A stretch of DNA of 5,320 nucleotides from Acholeplasmataceae bacterium (GCA_003497445.1 DNNX01000076.1:1-5320); one strand, 5' to 3'; positions 1 through 5,320 are shown, counted from the stretch's first letter. The notes: a model not told the origin generated them from the sequence alone. Numbers and translations: made by a program.

Positions 1-1
1 T

Positions 2-649
2 GGTCCCTCTGGTTGTGGAAAATCAACATTCATACGTATTTTAAATCGTATGAATGACTTAATTCCAACATGCAAAGTTTCTGGCAGTGTCTTATATGAG
101 AATCAAGATGCTTATGATAAGAATTTTGATGTGATTGAATTACGTTCTAAAGTAGGGATGGTTTTTCAAAAACCGAATCCTTTTCCGATGAGTATATATG
201 ACAATATTGCTTATGGTCCTAGATGTCAAGGTATTAAAGATAAAAAAATATTAGATGAAATAGTTGAAAGTTCTTTAAAAAAAGCTGCACTCTGGGATGA
301 AGTAAGTGATCGACTCAAAAAATCTGCAATGGGTTTATCAGGTGGTCAACAACAACGCTTATGTATTGCAAGAACAATTGCAATGGAGCCTGAAGTCATT
401 TTGATGGATGAACCAACAAGTGCACTCGATCCCATTGCAACACAAAAAATTGAGGATTTAATTGTAGAACTTAAGCAAGATTATACGATTGTTATAGTGA
501 CACATAATATGCAGCAAGCAGCAAGAATATCAGATAAAACAGCATTTTTCCTTTTAGGGGAACTTATCGAAATGGATGATACGAATAAAATATTCAATCA
601 TCCTCAAAATGAAAAAACAGAACAATATATTACAGGAAGGTTCGGTTAA
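2..649 (+). CDS. pstB: Phosphate ABC transporter ATP-binding protein PstB (5' end outside window)
   Basis: ATPase subunit of the high-affinity phosphate importer PstSCAB. It sits on the cytoplasmic side of the PstC/PstA channel and hydrolyses ATP to drive uptake. The reading frame is open from base 2, so the visible 215 residues begin exactly at the Walker A motif GPSGCGKST (residues 1-9). PstB is usually about 250 residues, so roughly 35 N-terminal residues are missing. Then come the Q-loop in [11 protein letters not shown] (Q56), the ABC signature LSGGQ (112-116), Walker B VILMDEP (132-138, catalytic E137), the D-loop SALD and the H-loop histidine in THNMQQ (H168). The C-terminus YITGRFG is typical of PstB. 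The [11 protein letters not shown] stretch separates PstB from other ABC ATPases. pstS, pstC and pstA are expected upstream, outside the window. phoU follows after 4 bases, so the two are surely cotranscribed. All key residues are intact. Confidence 0.97.
   Translation, partial: GPSGCGKSTFIRILNRMNDLIPTCKVSGSVLYENQDAYDKNFDVIELRSKVGMVFQKPNPFPMSIYDNIAYGPRCQGIKDKKILDEIVESSLKKAALWDEVSDRLKKSAMGLSGGQQQRLCIARTIAMEPEVILMDEPTSALDPIATQKIEDLIVELKQDYTIVIVTHNMQQAARISDKTAFFLLGELIEMDDTNKIFNHPQNEKTEQYITGRFG
634..640 (+). promoter_or_regulatory. Ribosome binding site of phoU, inside the end of pstB
   Basis: AGGAAGG lies 13 bases before the ATG at 654, rather far for a Shine-Dalgarno. No in-frame start codon lies closer, and PhoU homology begins at this ATG. 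The site falls in the last codons of pstB, which suggests translational coupling. Confidence 0.6.
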
Positions 650-653
650 TAAT

Positions 654-1316
654 ATGCAAGTTAGAAAAACACTTGTACTCAGCATGCAAACACTAAAAAA
701 AGAAGTGATTGATATGGCGGAGTTAACACTAGATAATATCAAAAAAGCTTTTCATGCATTTCAAGAAGCAGATCAAGTGGCTGCTAGAGACACACTAAAA
801 TTAGATGATGCAGTAGATACTGCTGAAGAGTCAATCGCGAAACATGCACTTCAAGTTATTTGGCGTGAACAACCCGTTGCTTCAGATCTTAGACTTGTGA
901 CTGGTATATTAAAAATGATTACGGATATCGAACGTATTGGTGATCATGCATGTGATGTTGCTTATATGACAACAAACATTAATGCCAAACCGAATTCACA
1001 TGTGTTATCACTCGCTACGAAACTTATGAATAATTTAGTAGCGATGTATAAAATGACAATTGAAGCGCTTGAGCTTAATAATGAAGCGCTTGCTCAAAAA
1101 GTGATTGAAGAAGATGAACAAATTAACCAAGTTTATAAAGAAGCACTTTCTAAAATTACTGATATGATCAAAAAAGATCAAATCGAAGCTGAAGAAGCGG
1201 TGTATAGTCTCATGATTTTAAAATATTTAGAAAAAATTGGGGATCATGCCACCAATATTGCAGAATGGATTATTTTTACATTAACAGGTATACATAAAAA
1301 AACGGAGCTATATTAA
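654..1316 (+). CDS. phoU: Phosphate transport system regulatory protein PhoU
   Basis: PhoU is a cytoplasmic, peripheral membrane protein. It links the Pst transporter to phosphate signalling and limits phosphate uptake when phosphate is plentiful. The 220-residue product fits the family (about 215-240). It is an all-helical repeat of two PhoU domains. Each carries the metal-binding E-x3-D type signature: ERIGDHACD at residues 93-101 and EKIGDHATN at 193-201. The start is ATG 654, because the N-terminus MQVRKTLVLSMQTLKKEV aligns with the normal first helix. An in-frame ATG at 576 would overlap pstB by 74 bases and add 26 residues foreign to the family. The gene lies 4 bases after pstB and 1 base before the arsC-like gene, so it is the middle of an operon. 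No two-component phoPR pair is visible in the window, so what PhoU signals to cannot be told here. Confidence 0.95.
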   Translation: MQVRKTLVLSMQTLKKEVIDMAELTLDNIKKAFHAFQEADQVAARDTLKLDDAVDTAEESIAKHALQVIWREQPVASDLRLVTGILKMITDIERIGDHACDVAYMTTNINAKPNSHVLSLATKLMNNLVAMYKMTIEALELNNEALAQKVIEEDEQINQVYKEALSKITDMIKKDQIEAEEAVYSLMILKYLEKIGDHATNIAEWIIFTLTGIHKKTELY

Positions 1317-1317
1317 T

Positions 1318-1737
1318 ATGAATAAAAAAGTCAAAGTTGCATATGTATGTGTACATAACTCATGCCGTAGTCAAATGGCAGAAGCCTTAACAAAACTGTA
1401 TCATGATGATTTTTTTGAAGCGTATAGTGGTGGTACAGAAACACGTCCTCAAATCAATCAGGATGCTGTAAGAATCATTAAACAGCTTCATGGTGTAGAT
1501 ATGAATGTGACACAATCATCAAAACTCATCGATGATTTGCCAGAAGTCGATGTTGTTATTACGATGGGCTGTAATGTGGATTGCCCATGGTTACCGTGTC
1601 AATTTAGAGAAGATTGGGGATTAGATGATCCATCTCATGGTCCTGATGAAGGCTTTATTATGACAAAAAATATTATTCAAGATAAAATCAAATCGTTAAA
1701 AGAAAGAATCATAAATAAAGAGATTGACTTAAAATAA
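1318..1737 (+). CDS. arsC: ArsC-type arsenate reductase / low-molecular-weight protein tyrosine phosphatase family protein
   Basis: A 139-residue cytoplasmic protein of the LMW-PTP fold, the fold of thioredoxin-coupled arsenate reductases. The P-loop CVHNSCRS (residues 11-18, a CX5R motif) supplies the nucleophile C11 and R17. C16 sits where S. aureus ArsC has its second P-loop cysteine. The segment TMGCNVDCPWLPC supplies C85, C89 and C94. Two of these could form the disulfide relay that true ArsC enzymes use, and ordinary phosphatases lack this relay. The DDP motif at 103-105 holds the general-acid aspartate. Family knowledge gives two candidate jobs: reduction of arsenate to arsenite, or removal of phosphate from protein tyrosine. 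The cysteine pattern favours arsenate reduction. The ATG is 1 base after the phoU stop, with GGAG (1304-1307) as ribosome binding site inside phoU, so it is translationally coupled to the Pst operon. No arsenite efflux gene (arsB, acr3) or arsR is in the window. Confidence 0.85.
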   Translation: MNKKVKVAYVCVHNSCRSQMAEALTKLYHDDFFEAYSGGTETRPQINQDAVRIIKQLHGVDMNVTQSSKLIDDLPEVDVVITMGCNVDCPWLPCQFREDWGLDDPSHGPDEGFIMTKNIIQDKIKSLKERIINKEIDLK

Positions 1738-1758
1738 GGGTATTCAATGCCCTTTTTT
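1736..1758 (+). terminator. Intrinsic terminator of the pstB-phoU-arsC operon
   Basis: The stem AAGGGTAT (1736-1743) pairs with ATGCCCTT (1747-1754), including one T-G wobble, around a TCA loop. It runs into an unbroken run of T to 1758. The 5' arm starts inside the arsC stop codon (TAA 1735-1737), so the terminator directly abuts the gene. It marks the end of the phosphate operon before the Nudix gene. Confidence 0.8.
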
Positions 1759-1766
1759 GTTATGAT
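1758..1766 (+). promoter_or_regulatory. Probable extended -10 promoter of the Nudix gene
   Basis: TGTTATGAT matches an extended -10 (TG-n-TATAAT with one mismatch). It follows straight on from the T-run of the arsC terminator. No good -35 is visible at the normal distance, which extended -10 promoters tolerate. Transcription would start near 1773, giving a leader of about 12 bases that is almost wholly the ribosome binding site AAGAGG (1773-1778, 6 bases before the ATG). Confidence 0.5.
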
Positions 1767-1784
1767 AAACATAAGAGGTATTTA

Positions 1785-2321
1785 ATGAAAGAAACAAAAT
1801 TGTTAACAAAAGAAGTGTATCATTCTGATTTTTTAACTATCGTTGAAGATACTGTGATGACATCAGAAAATATTCAGACGAAAAGAATTGTTGTCAAACA
1901 TTCTGGAGCAAGTGCCATACTACCAATCACGAAAGATAAAAAAATCGTGCTTGTAAAACAATTTCGTTATCCAATTGGAAAAATCACGATAGAAGTACCC
2001 GCAGGAAAACTTGAATTTAACGAAGATCCTTTATTATGCGCACAAAGAGAATGTGAAGAAGAAGCACACGTGAAACCTTCTACCATCGAGCATGTGATGT
2101 CTATTCACAATTGTTTAGGATATAGTGATGAAGTCATTCACTTATACATAGGTTATCATTGTGAAGAAGTCAAAAAACCTTTAGATAAAGATATGGATGA
2201 GTTTTTTGAGATTGGATACTACACAAAAAAAGAAGTGCAAGCACTTCTTAAAAATAAGATGATTACGGATGCTAAAACGATTATTTTACTTCAGCATTAT
2301 TTTGCCTTGAACGCGTTTTAA
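1785..2321 (+). CDS. nudF: Nudix hydrolase, probable ADP-ribose pyrophosphatase
   Basis: A 178-residue cytoplasmic enzyme expected to split ADP-ribose, or a related nucleoside diphosphate compound, into AMP and a phosphosugar using Mg2+. The Nudix box GX5EX7REUXEEXGU runs from G74 to V96. E80, R88, E89, E92 and E93 are present, but the late glycine is replaced by H95. Before it lie VKQFRYPIGK and EVPAGKLE, and after it GYSDEVIHLY (112-121). This context is typical of the NudF/ADP-ribose subfamily, so I favour ADP-ribose over MutT-type 8-oxo-dGTP cleavage. Length fits (NudF-type proteins are about 180-210 residues). ATG 1785 is supported by AAGAGG 6 bases upstream. It lies after the phosphate-operon terminator, so it is probably transcribed separately. 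Its last 41 bases overlap the convergent crtO-like gene, and its coding sequence also contains the likely terminator of that gene. The exact substrate is inferred. Confidence 0.87.
   Translation: MKETKLLTKEVYHSDFLTIVEDTVMTSENIQTKRIVVKHSGASAILPITKDKKIVLVKQFRYPIGKITIEVPAGKLEFNEDPLLCAQRECEEEAHVKPSTIEHVMSIHNCLGYSDEVIHLYIGYHCEEVKKPLDKDMDEFFEIGYYTKKEVQALLKNKMITDAKTIILLQHYFALNAF
2225..2249 (-). terminator. Intrinsic terminator of crtQ-crtO, embedded in the Nudix coding sequence
   Basis: Read on the minus strand, AAGAAGTGC (2249-2241) and GCACTTCTT (2238-2230) are a perfect 9-base inverted repeat. In RNA this gives 8 pairs with a CTTG tetraloop. A T-run to 2225 follows at once. It starts 31 bases after the stop codon of the crtO-like gene. 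On the plus strand it has A-runs on both sides and would not terminate the Nudix transcript. It encodes the Nudix residues KKEVQALLKN. Confidence 0.72.
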
Positions 2322-2793
2322 TAATCAGTTTGATTAGTCGTGGTTGATTGTATTTTTGAATCAAAATAAAAGGGATATTAAAGAGGATTGCATAGGCAAT
2401 CATGAACCATCCTACCCATACTGGATTAAATAAAAAGAAGATGGGTGCAGGCAACATTATAAGATAGTGAGTGAATTCTGCACGCCGCGTTTCAATTAAA
2501 AATTTCTCATAATATGAGAGATTTTTTTCTTTTAAGTAGCGTTTTGAAAACCCTTCTTTAAACCATGCACCACCATCCGGTGAAAATTTTTTCCACTTAT
2601 GCACATAGAAAATCTTTTTAAGAAAAAATTGTTGCATTGGTTTTTCCTTGATCTCATCAGGAATGGGTTTTTCAAAATAACGATCTGGAATCATGTTGGC
2701 AATTTTTGCAAAACCCATATGAAACACAAACCATAAAACGATATCTAAAAAAATCGTTAGCCATAAATCTAAAGTGATAAGGGGTAATGTCAT
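2281..2793 (-). CDS. crtO: CrtO-like carotenoid glycoside acyltransferase family protein
   Basis: In Staphylococcus aureus, CrtO (165 residues) attaches a fatty acid to the sugar of glycosyl-4,4'-diaponeurosporenoate, the last step of staphyloxanthin synthesis at the membrane. This 170-residue protein shares recalled CrtO landmarks in the same order: IPDRYF (35-40), FYVHKWK (62-68), ETRRAEFTHY (101-110) and QKYNQPRL (146-153). It has a membrane segment near residues 3-23 and hydrophobic stretches at about 112-145. The start is ATG 2793 with GGAAAGGG (2809-2802) 8 bases upstream. A TTG at 2811 is in frame but sits at that ribosome binding site. The ATG overlaps the crtQ stop as ATGA, so the two are coupled. 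Likeness to CrtO comes from memory of the S. aureus protein, not from an alignment. The actual acyl donor and carotenoid acceptor in this organism are unknown. The 3' end overlaps the convergent Nudix gene by 41 bases. Confidence 0.8.
   Translation of the reverse strand: MTLPLITLDLWLTIFLDIVLWFVFHMGFAKIANMIPDRYFEKPIPDEIKEKPMQQFFLKKIFYVHKWKKFSPDGGAWFKEGFSKRYLKEKNLSYYEKFLIETRRAEFTHYLIMLPAPIFFLFNPVWVGWFMIAYAILFNIPFILIQKYNQPRLIKLIIKTRSRQNNAEVK
2501..2528 (+). terminator. Possible weak terminator for the Nudix transcript, inside crtO (antisense)
   Basis: AATTTCTCAT (2501-2510) pairs with ATGAGAGATT (2514-2523) around an AAT loop with one T-G wobble, then T continues to 2528 and beyond after a C. 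The stem has only two G-C pairs and lies about 180 bases past the Nudix stop codon. It is the best plus-strand candidate I see downstream of that gene. Confidence 0.3.
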
Positions 2794-3875
2794 ACTGAGC
2801 GCCCTTTCCAAACATTATTTTTAAAAATATAAATTCTAAAAAATGAATAGATGAAGACATATAGAAAAAAGAGTGCATGTAAAGGATACATTAAGATAAG
2901 AGTTGGTTTAAAATTACCTATGTGTCGACTAAATAAATATAATTGTAACCCAAATACAACATAAATCAATATTGGCATAAGAAATGCTTCACCAGAAATC
3001 AAAGCCGTTAGAAGTATATTGATAGCTGCATAAGGAGCAGAAATCCATAAAGATAATAAAATGGCTTGGATCATTCCTATTGCGATGGCACCATTGGCGA
3101 AGTTTTTACCAAATCCAGAGAGCATGTCATGATATCCATCAGGATACATTCGAAAAGAAACAATATTTTTACCTATGATACTGCGTATGTTTTTTCCATG
3201 CTTTAAAAATGATTGTCCTAAATAAATATCTTCTAGTACTTGATTGGTAACAGAAGGATCTCTGGCAAAATCTAAGTAGTCTTTTTTAAGCATCACTTGA
3301 GTGGGTCCAAAAAAGGCACGAGGCGTCAGCTTATGTTTAAAGATAGTATATGCATTGGCTGCCATGACAACAAGTACATTAAAAAAGACAGATAAACGTT
3401 CAATCGGACGCTTCATAAAGTGATAAGGTTGTACAGATAAAGGTGTCTTAGTTTTTAAAAATATATTCAGCAATGCTTCAATACCATTTTTGTGAATGGT
3501 GGTATCTGCATCTAAAAAAATAACAATGTCACCTGATGCAGATAAGACACCTTGATCAAGTGTCCAAGGTTTACCTTTCCATGCTTTAGGTCGTTTTTTT
3601 GGTTGAATTACTTGAAAACCAAAAGACATTACAACACTTTTTGTATCATCATCAGAATGATCATCAACAACAATAATTTCCATGTCATTTTTATATGGAA
3701 GTAATGATTCAAGCAAAGGTTGAATACGTTTAGACTCATTTCTAGCAGGAATAATAATGGATATCAACAAATCTTTTGGGCGTTTAAATGCAACCGTTTT
3801 ATTTGGTTTTAAAGAAAATAATAAATAAAAGCCAATCAGTATAAATATAATAGTTAAATAATAGTGAATGGGCAT
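2790..3875 (-). CDS. crtQ: CrtQ-like carotenoid glycosyltransferase (GT2 family, membrane protein)
   Basis: In S. aureus, CrtQ transfers glucose from UDP-glucose to the carboxyl end of 4,4'-diaponeurosporenoate. This 361-residue protein has the same plan and length (S. aureus about 375). It opens with an N-terminal membrane anchor (about 5-22), then a GT-A catalytic domain: IIPARNE (41-47), VVDDHSDDDT (69-78), the metal-binding DAD (122-124), the CrtQ-like LSVQPYH (146-152) and FFGP (188-191), and ED (215-216). VSFRMYPDGY lies at 239-248. Two to four C-terminal membrane helices fill about 265-350, and the protein ends in WKGR (356-359). The start is ATG 3875 because AAAGGA (3888-3883) sits 7 bases upstream. 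An in-frame ATG at 3881 is too close to that site, and a TTG at 3908 lies in the groEL terminator. It is first in a two-gene unit with the crtO-like gene. The alternative reading is a GT2 enzyme acting on another membrane lipid, but the crtO-like partner argues for carotenoids. Confidence 0.82.
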   Translation of the reverse strand: MPIHYYLTIIFILIGFYLLFSLKPNKTVAFKRPKDLLISIIIPARNESKRIQPLLESLLPYKNDMEIIVVDDHSDDDTKSVVMSFGFQVIQPKKRPKAWKGKPWTLDQGVLSASGDIVIFLDADTTIHKNGIEALLNIFLKTKTPLSVQPYHFMKRPIERLSVFFNVLVVMAANAYTIFKHKLTPRAFFGPTQVMLKKDYLDFARDPSVTNQVLEDIYLGQSFLKHGKNIRSIIGKNIVSFRMYPDGYHDMLSGFGKNFANGAIAIGMIQAILLSLWISAPYAAINILLTALISGEAFLMPILIYVVFGLQLYLFSRHIGNFKPTLILMYPLHALFFLYVFIYSFFRIYIFKNNVWKGRSV

Positions 3876-3894
3876 GTACATATCCTTTAAATGT

Positions 3895-3926
3895 ATTGTA
3901 TCATACAAAAAAAGCCTTTATGTCAC
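3895..3926 (-). promoter_or_regulatory. Possible crtQ promoter overlapping the groEL terminator
   Basis: On the minus strand, GTGACA (3926-3921, five of six to the -35 consensus) lies in the loop and stem of the groEL terminator. After a 15-base spacer comes TATGAT (3905-3900). TGATACAAT (3903-3895) is an overlapping extended -10 alternative. Either would give a leader of under 20 bases. Spacing is not ideal, so the alternative is readthrough from groEL. Confidence 0.4.
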
Positions 3927-3941
3927 CATAAAAGCTTTTTT
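3908..3941 (-). terminator. Intrinsic terminator of groEL
   Basis: A long hairpin begins a few bases after the groEL stop. Fifteen base positions on each side (3927-3941 and 3908-3922) enclose a 4-base loop (3923-3926). The one imperfect position is a G-U pair in the minus-strand RNA but a C-A mismatch in the plus-strand RNA. That fits a terminator selected to work on the minus strand. The 3' arm ends in a T-run up to about 3907. Confidence 0.88.
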
Positions 3942-3947
3942 CTTATT

Positions 3948-5318
3948 TTAATACATTGGCGGCATTGCTGGTGCAGGGGATTCTTTTTCGTCTTTATTTT
4001 CAGCAACTGCAGCTTCTGTTGTTATAAGGAGTGATGCAATAGAAGACGCATTCAGTATGGCACTACGTGTCACTTTCGTTGGATCGATGATCGCTTTTTC
4101 AATGAGATTAACCCATGTGCCTGTTTTTGCATCAAAACCAATTTCTTTTGGTTGTGTCCTAAAAGTTTCAAGTGTTGCTGTACCATCATATCCAGCATTT
4201 TCTGCAATGTTTTCGAGTGGTTCTGAGAGTGCATCTAAAACAGCTGTAATTCCACGCATGATATCCATGTTTTCATGTTTAAGTGTCTCTCTAAGTTCGC
4301 TTTGAATTCTAACAAGTGCCGCGCCACCACCTGGGATAATACCCTCAGCAATCGCAGCTTTTGTTGCATTCAGTGCATCTTCAATGCGCAATTTTTTTTC
4401 TTTAAGTTCAGATTCAGTTGCTGCACCTACTTTAATGACTGCAATACCATCGCTAAGTTTTGCAAGTCTTTCTTGAAGTTTTTTCTTGTCAAAATCTGAT
4501 GTTGTGTTTTGTAATTGTGCTTCAATTTCTTGTTTTCTTGCTATTAGTAAAGATTGATCACCTTGGCCACTGATGAGTGTGGTTGCATCTTTTTTAATGA
4601 TTGCTTTTCCTACGGTTCCGAGTTGTTCAATGGTGGTTTCGCTAAGTTTCATTTGGAGATCTTTTGAAATAAACGTTGCACCTGTTAAGATTGCAATGTC
4701 TTGAAGCATCTCTTTTTGATTGTCTCCAAATCCTGGTGCTTTTGTTGCGACAACATTAAAGGTCCCTCTTAATTTGTTTACAATTAAAGTAGAAGTGACT
4801 TCATTTTCGATGTCTTCAGCAATAAGTAGAAGTGGTTTGGATGATTTTACGACTTGTTCTAACACAGGTAAGATATCTTGAATCGTCGATATTTTTTGAT
4901 CTGTCACAAAAACATAAGGGTTTTCAAATTCGATGGTCATTGTTTCTCTATTGGTAACAAAATATGGAGATGCATAGCCTTTATCATATTGCATACCTTC
5001 AACAACATCAAGTTCTGTTTCGAATCCCTTTGATTCGTCTACATTAATGACACCATTTTTTGAAACTTTATCCATTGCTCTTGCAATGATGTCACCGACT
5101 TCAGTAAACCCTGATGAAATGGTTGCAACGTTTGCAATATCTTGCGAAGTTTTTACATCTCGAGACATTTCAAGTAATTTTTCAGCAACTTTTTTACCTG
5201 CGAGATCAATGCCTTCTCTTACAAGTACAGGATTTGATCCTCTGTCTACTGCTTTAAAGCCTCTATGAATCATAGCTTGTGCAAGTACAGTTGCAGTCGT
5301 TGTTCCATCACCAGCAAC
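3948..5318 (-). CDS. groEL: Chaperonin GroEL, 60 kDa subunit (5' end outside window)
   Basis: Subunit of the double-ring ATP-driven folding chamber that works with GroES in the cytoplasm. The frame is open to the window edge, and 456 residues are visible. The first residues VAGDGTTTATVLAQA hold the ATP-binding DGTTT (E. coli D87 region), so about 83-85 N-terminal residues are missing and the full protein would be about 540, normal for GroEL. The apical domain follows, with YDKGYASPYF and APGFGD. The C-terminal equatorial domain has RIEDALNATKAA (aspartate equal to E. coli D398), the nucleotide-binding GGGAALVR, and DPTKVTRSAI. Two departures: the chaperonin signature reads AAIAEGIIPGGGA, with A where D, E or Q is usual, and the C-terminus ends PAPAMPPMY with no GGM repeat. 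groES is expected upstream, outside the window. Nearby promoters or heat-shock operators (CIRCE) would also lie outside. A strong terminator follows. Confidence 0.98.
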   Translation of the reverse strand, partial: VAGDGTTTATVLAQAMIHRGFKAVDRGSNPVLVREGIDLAGKKVAEKLLEMSRDVKTSQDIANVATISSGFTEVGDIIARAMDKVSKNGVINVDESKGFETELDVVEGMQYDKGYASPYFVTNRETMTIEFENPYVFVTDQKISTIQDILPVLEQVVKSSKPLLLIAEDIENEVTSTLIVNKLRGTFNVVATKAPGFGDNQKEMLQDIAILTGATFISKDLQMKLSETTIEQLGTVGKAIIKKDATTLISGQGDQSLLIARKQEIEAQLQNTTSDFDKKKLQERLAKLSDGIAVIKVGAATESELKEKKLRIEDALNATKAAIAEGIIPGGGAALVRIQSELRETLKHENMDIMRGITAVLDALSEPLENIAENAGYDGTATLETFRTQPKEIGFDAKTGTWVNLIEKAIIDPTKVTRSAILNASSIASLLITTEAAVAENKDEKESPAPAMPPMY

Positions 5319-5320
5319 AT

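Noticed and set aside
576..653. In-frame upstream ATG giving PhoU 26 extra residues
   Set aside because: It lies inside pstB, the extra residues do not fit PhoU, and the ATG at 654 matches the family N-terminus.
554..742. Open frame on the minus strand across the pstB/phoU junction
   Set aside because: Antisense to two well-supported genes, with no ribosome binding site or family likeness. It is a by-product of A/T-rich coding.
1063..1092. Repeated GAAGCGCTTG inside phoU
   Set aside because: Two copies 20 bases apart in an Ala/Glu/Leu-rich helix. Explained by coding, with no wider repeat family in the window.
2344..2364. Inverted repeat TTGATT/AATCAA just after the Nudix stop
   Set aside because: Only 6 A/T-rich pairs with a 9-base loop and no T-run after it on either strand, so not a credible terminator.
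2672..2878. Minus-strand open frame across the crtQ/crtO junction
   Set aside because: Out of frame with both genes, which together explain the region and are joined by ATGA.
4057..5268. Several plus-strand open frames opposite groEL (4057-4305, 4275-4499, 5047-5268)
   Set aside because: All are mirror frames of a highly conserved gene, with low-complexity or Ser/Phe/Cys-rich products and no start signals.
1..5320. Search for a defence system, mobile element, CRISPR array, tRNA or riboswitch
   Set aside because: Every stretch is covered by a recognisable gene or a gap under 50 bases already explained by a terminator and promoter. No repeat-spacer pattern, transposase or cloverleaf was seen.

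Overview
This low-GC window (by eye about one third G+C) looks like chromosome from a Firmicute or Mollicute relative. Acholeplasma or a close relative is my best guess. Three things point there: an A/T-rich genome with very tight gene packing, UGA read as a stop (an ATGA overlap between two genes), and a pair of genes resembling the late carotenoid genes crtQ and crtO. Acholeplasma species are the Mollicutes known for both carotenoid pigments and the standard genetic code. The taxonomic call is inference. A carotenoid-producing Bacillales or Haloplasma/Izemoplasma-type genome is not excluded.

Layout. Positions 2-1737 (+) are the end of a phosphate-uptake operon: pstB (5' end outside the window), phoU, and an ArsC/low-molecular-weight phosphatase-type gene. 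They are separated by 4 and 1 bases and close with an intrinsic terminator at the arsC stop codon. Positions 1785-2321 (+) hold a Nudix hydrolase of the ADP-ribose pyrophosphatase type, probably with its own extended -10 promoter directly behind that terminator. Positions 2281-3875 (-) hold a two-gene unit, crtQ-like glycosyltransferase then crtO-like acyltransferase, translationally coupled by ATGA and convergent with the Nudix gene, overlapping it by 41 bp. Positions 3948-5318 (-) are most of groEL (start outside the window), ended by a strong hairpin terminator just before crtQ.

How they work together. PstB powers the phosphate ABC importer and PhoU restrains it and its signalling. The ArsC-like protein would deal with arsenate, which enters through phosphate transporters, or act as a protein phosphatase. 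CrtQ and CrtO would glycosylate and then acylate a carotenoid acid or alcohol in the membrane, as in staphyloxanthin synthesis. The earlier carotenoid genes (crtM, crtN, crtP) are not in this window. GroEL and the Nudix enzyme are housekeeping functions with no evident link to their neighbours.

No stretch above 50 bases lacks a gene. I see no tRNA, rRNA, CRISPR, insertion sequence, phage or defence gene. The most unusual features are regulatory: the likely terminator of crtQO lies inside the Nudix coding sequence, and both intergenic gaps appear to fuse a terminator to a promoter.
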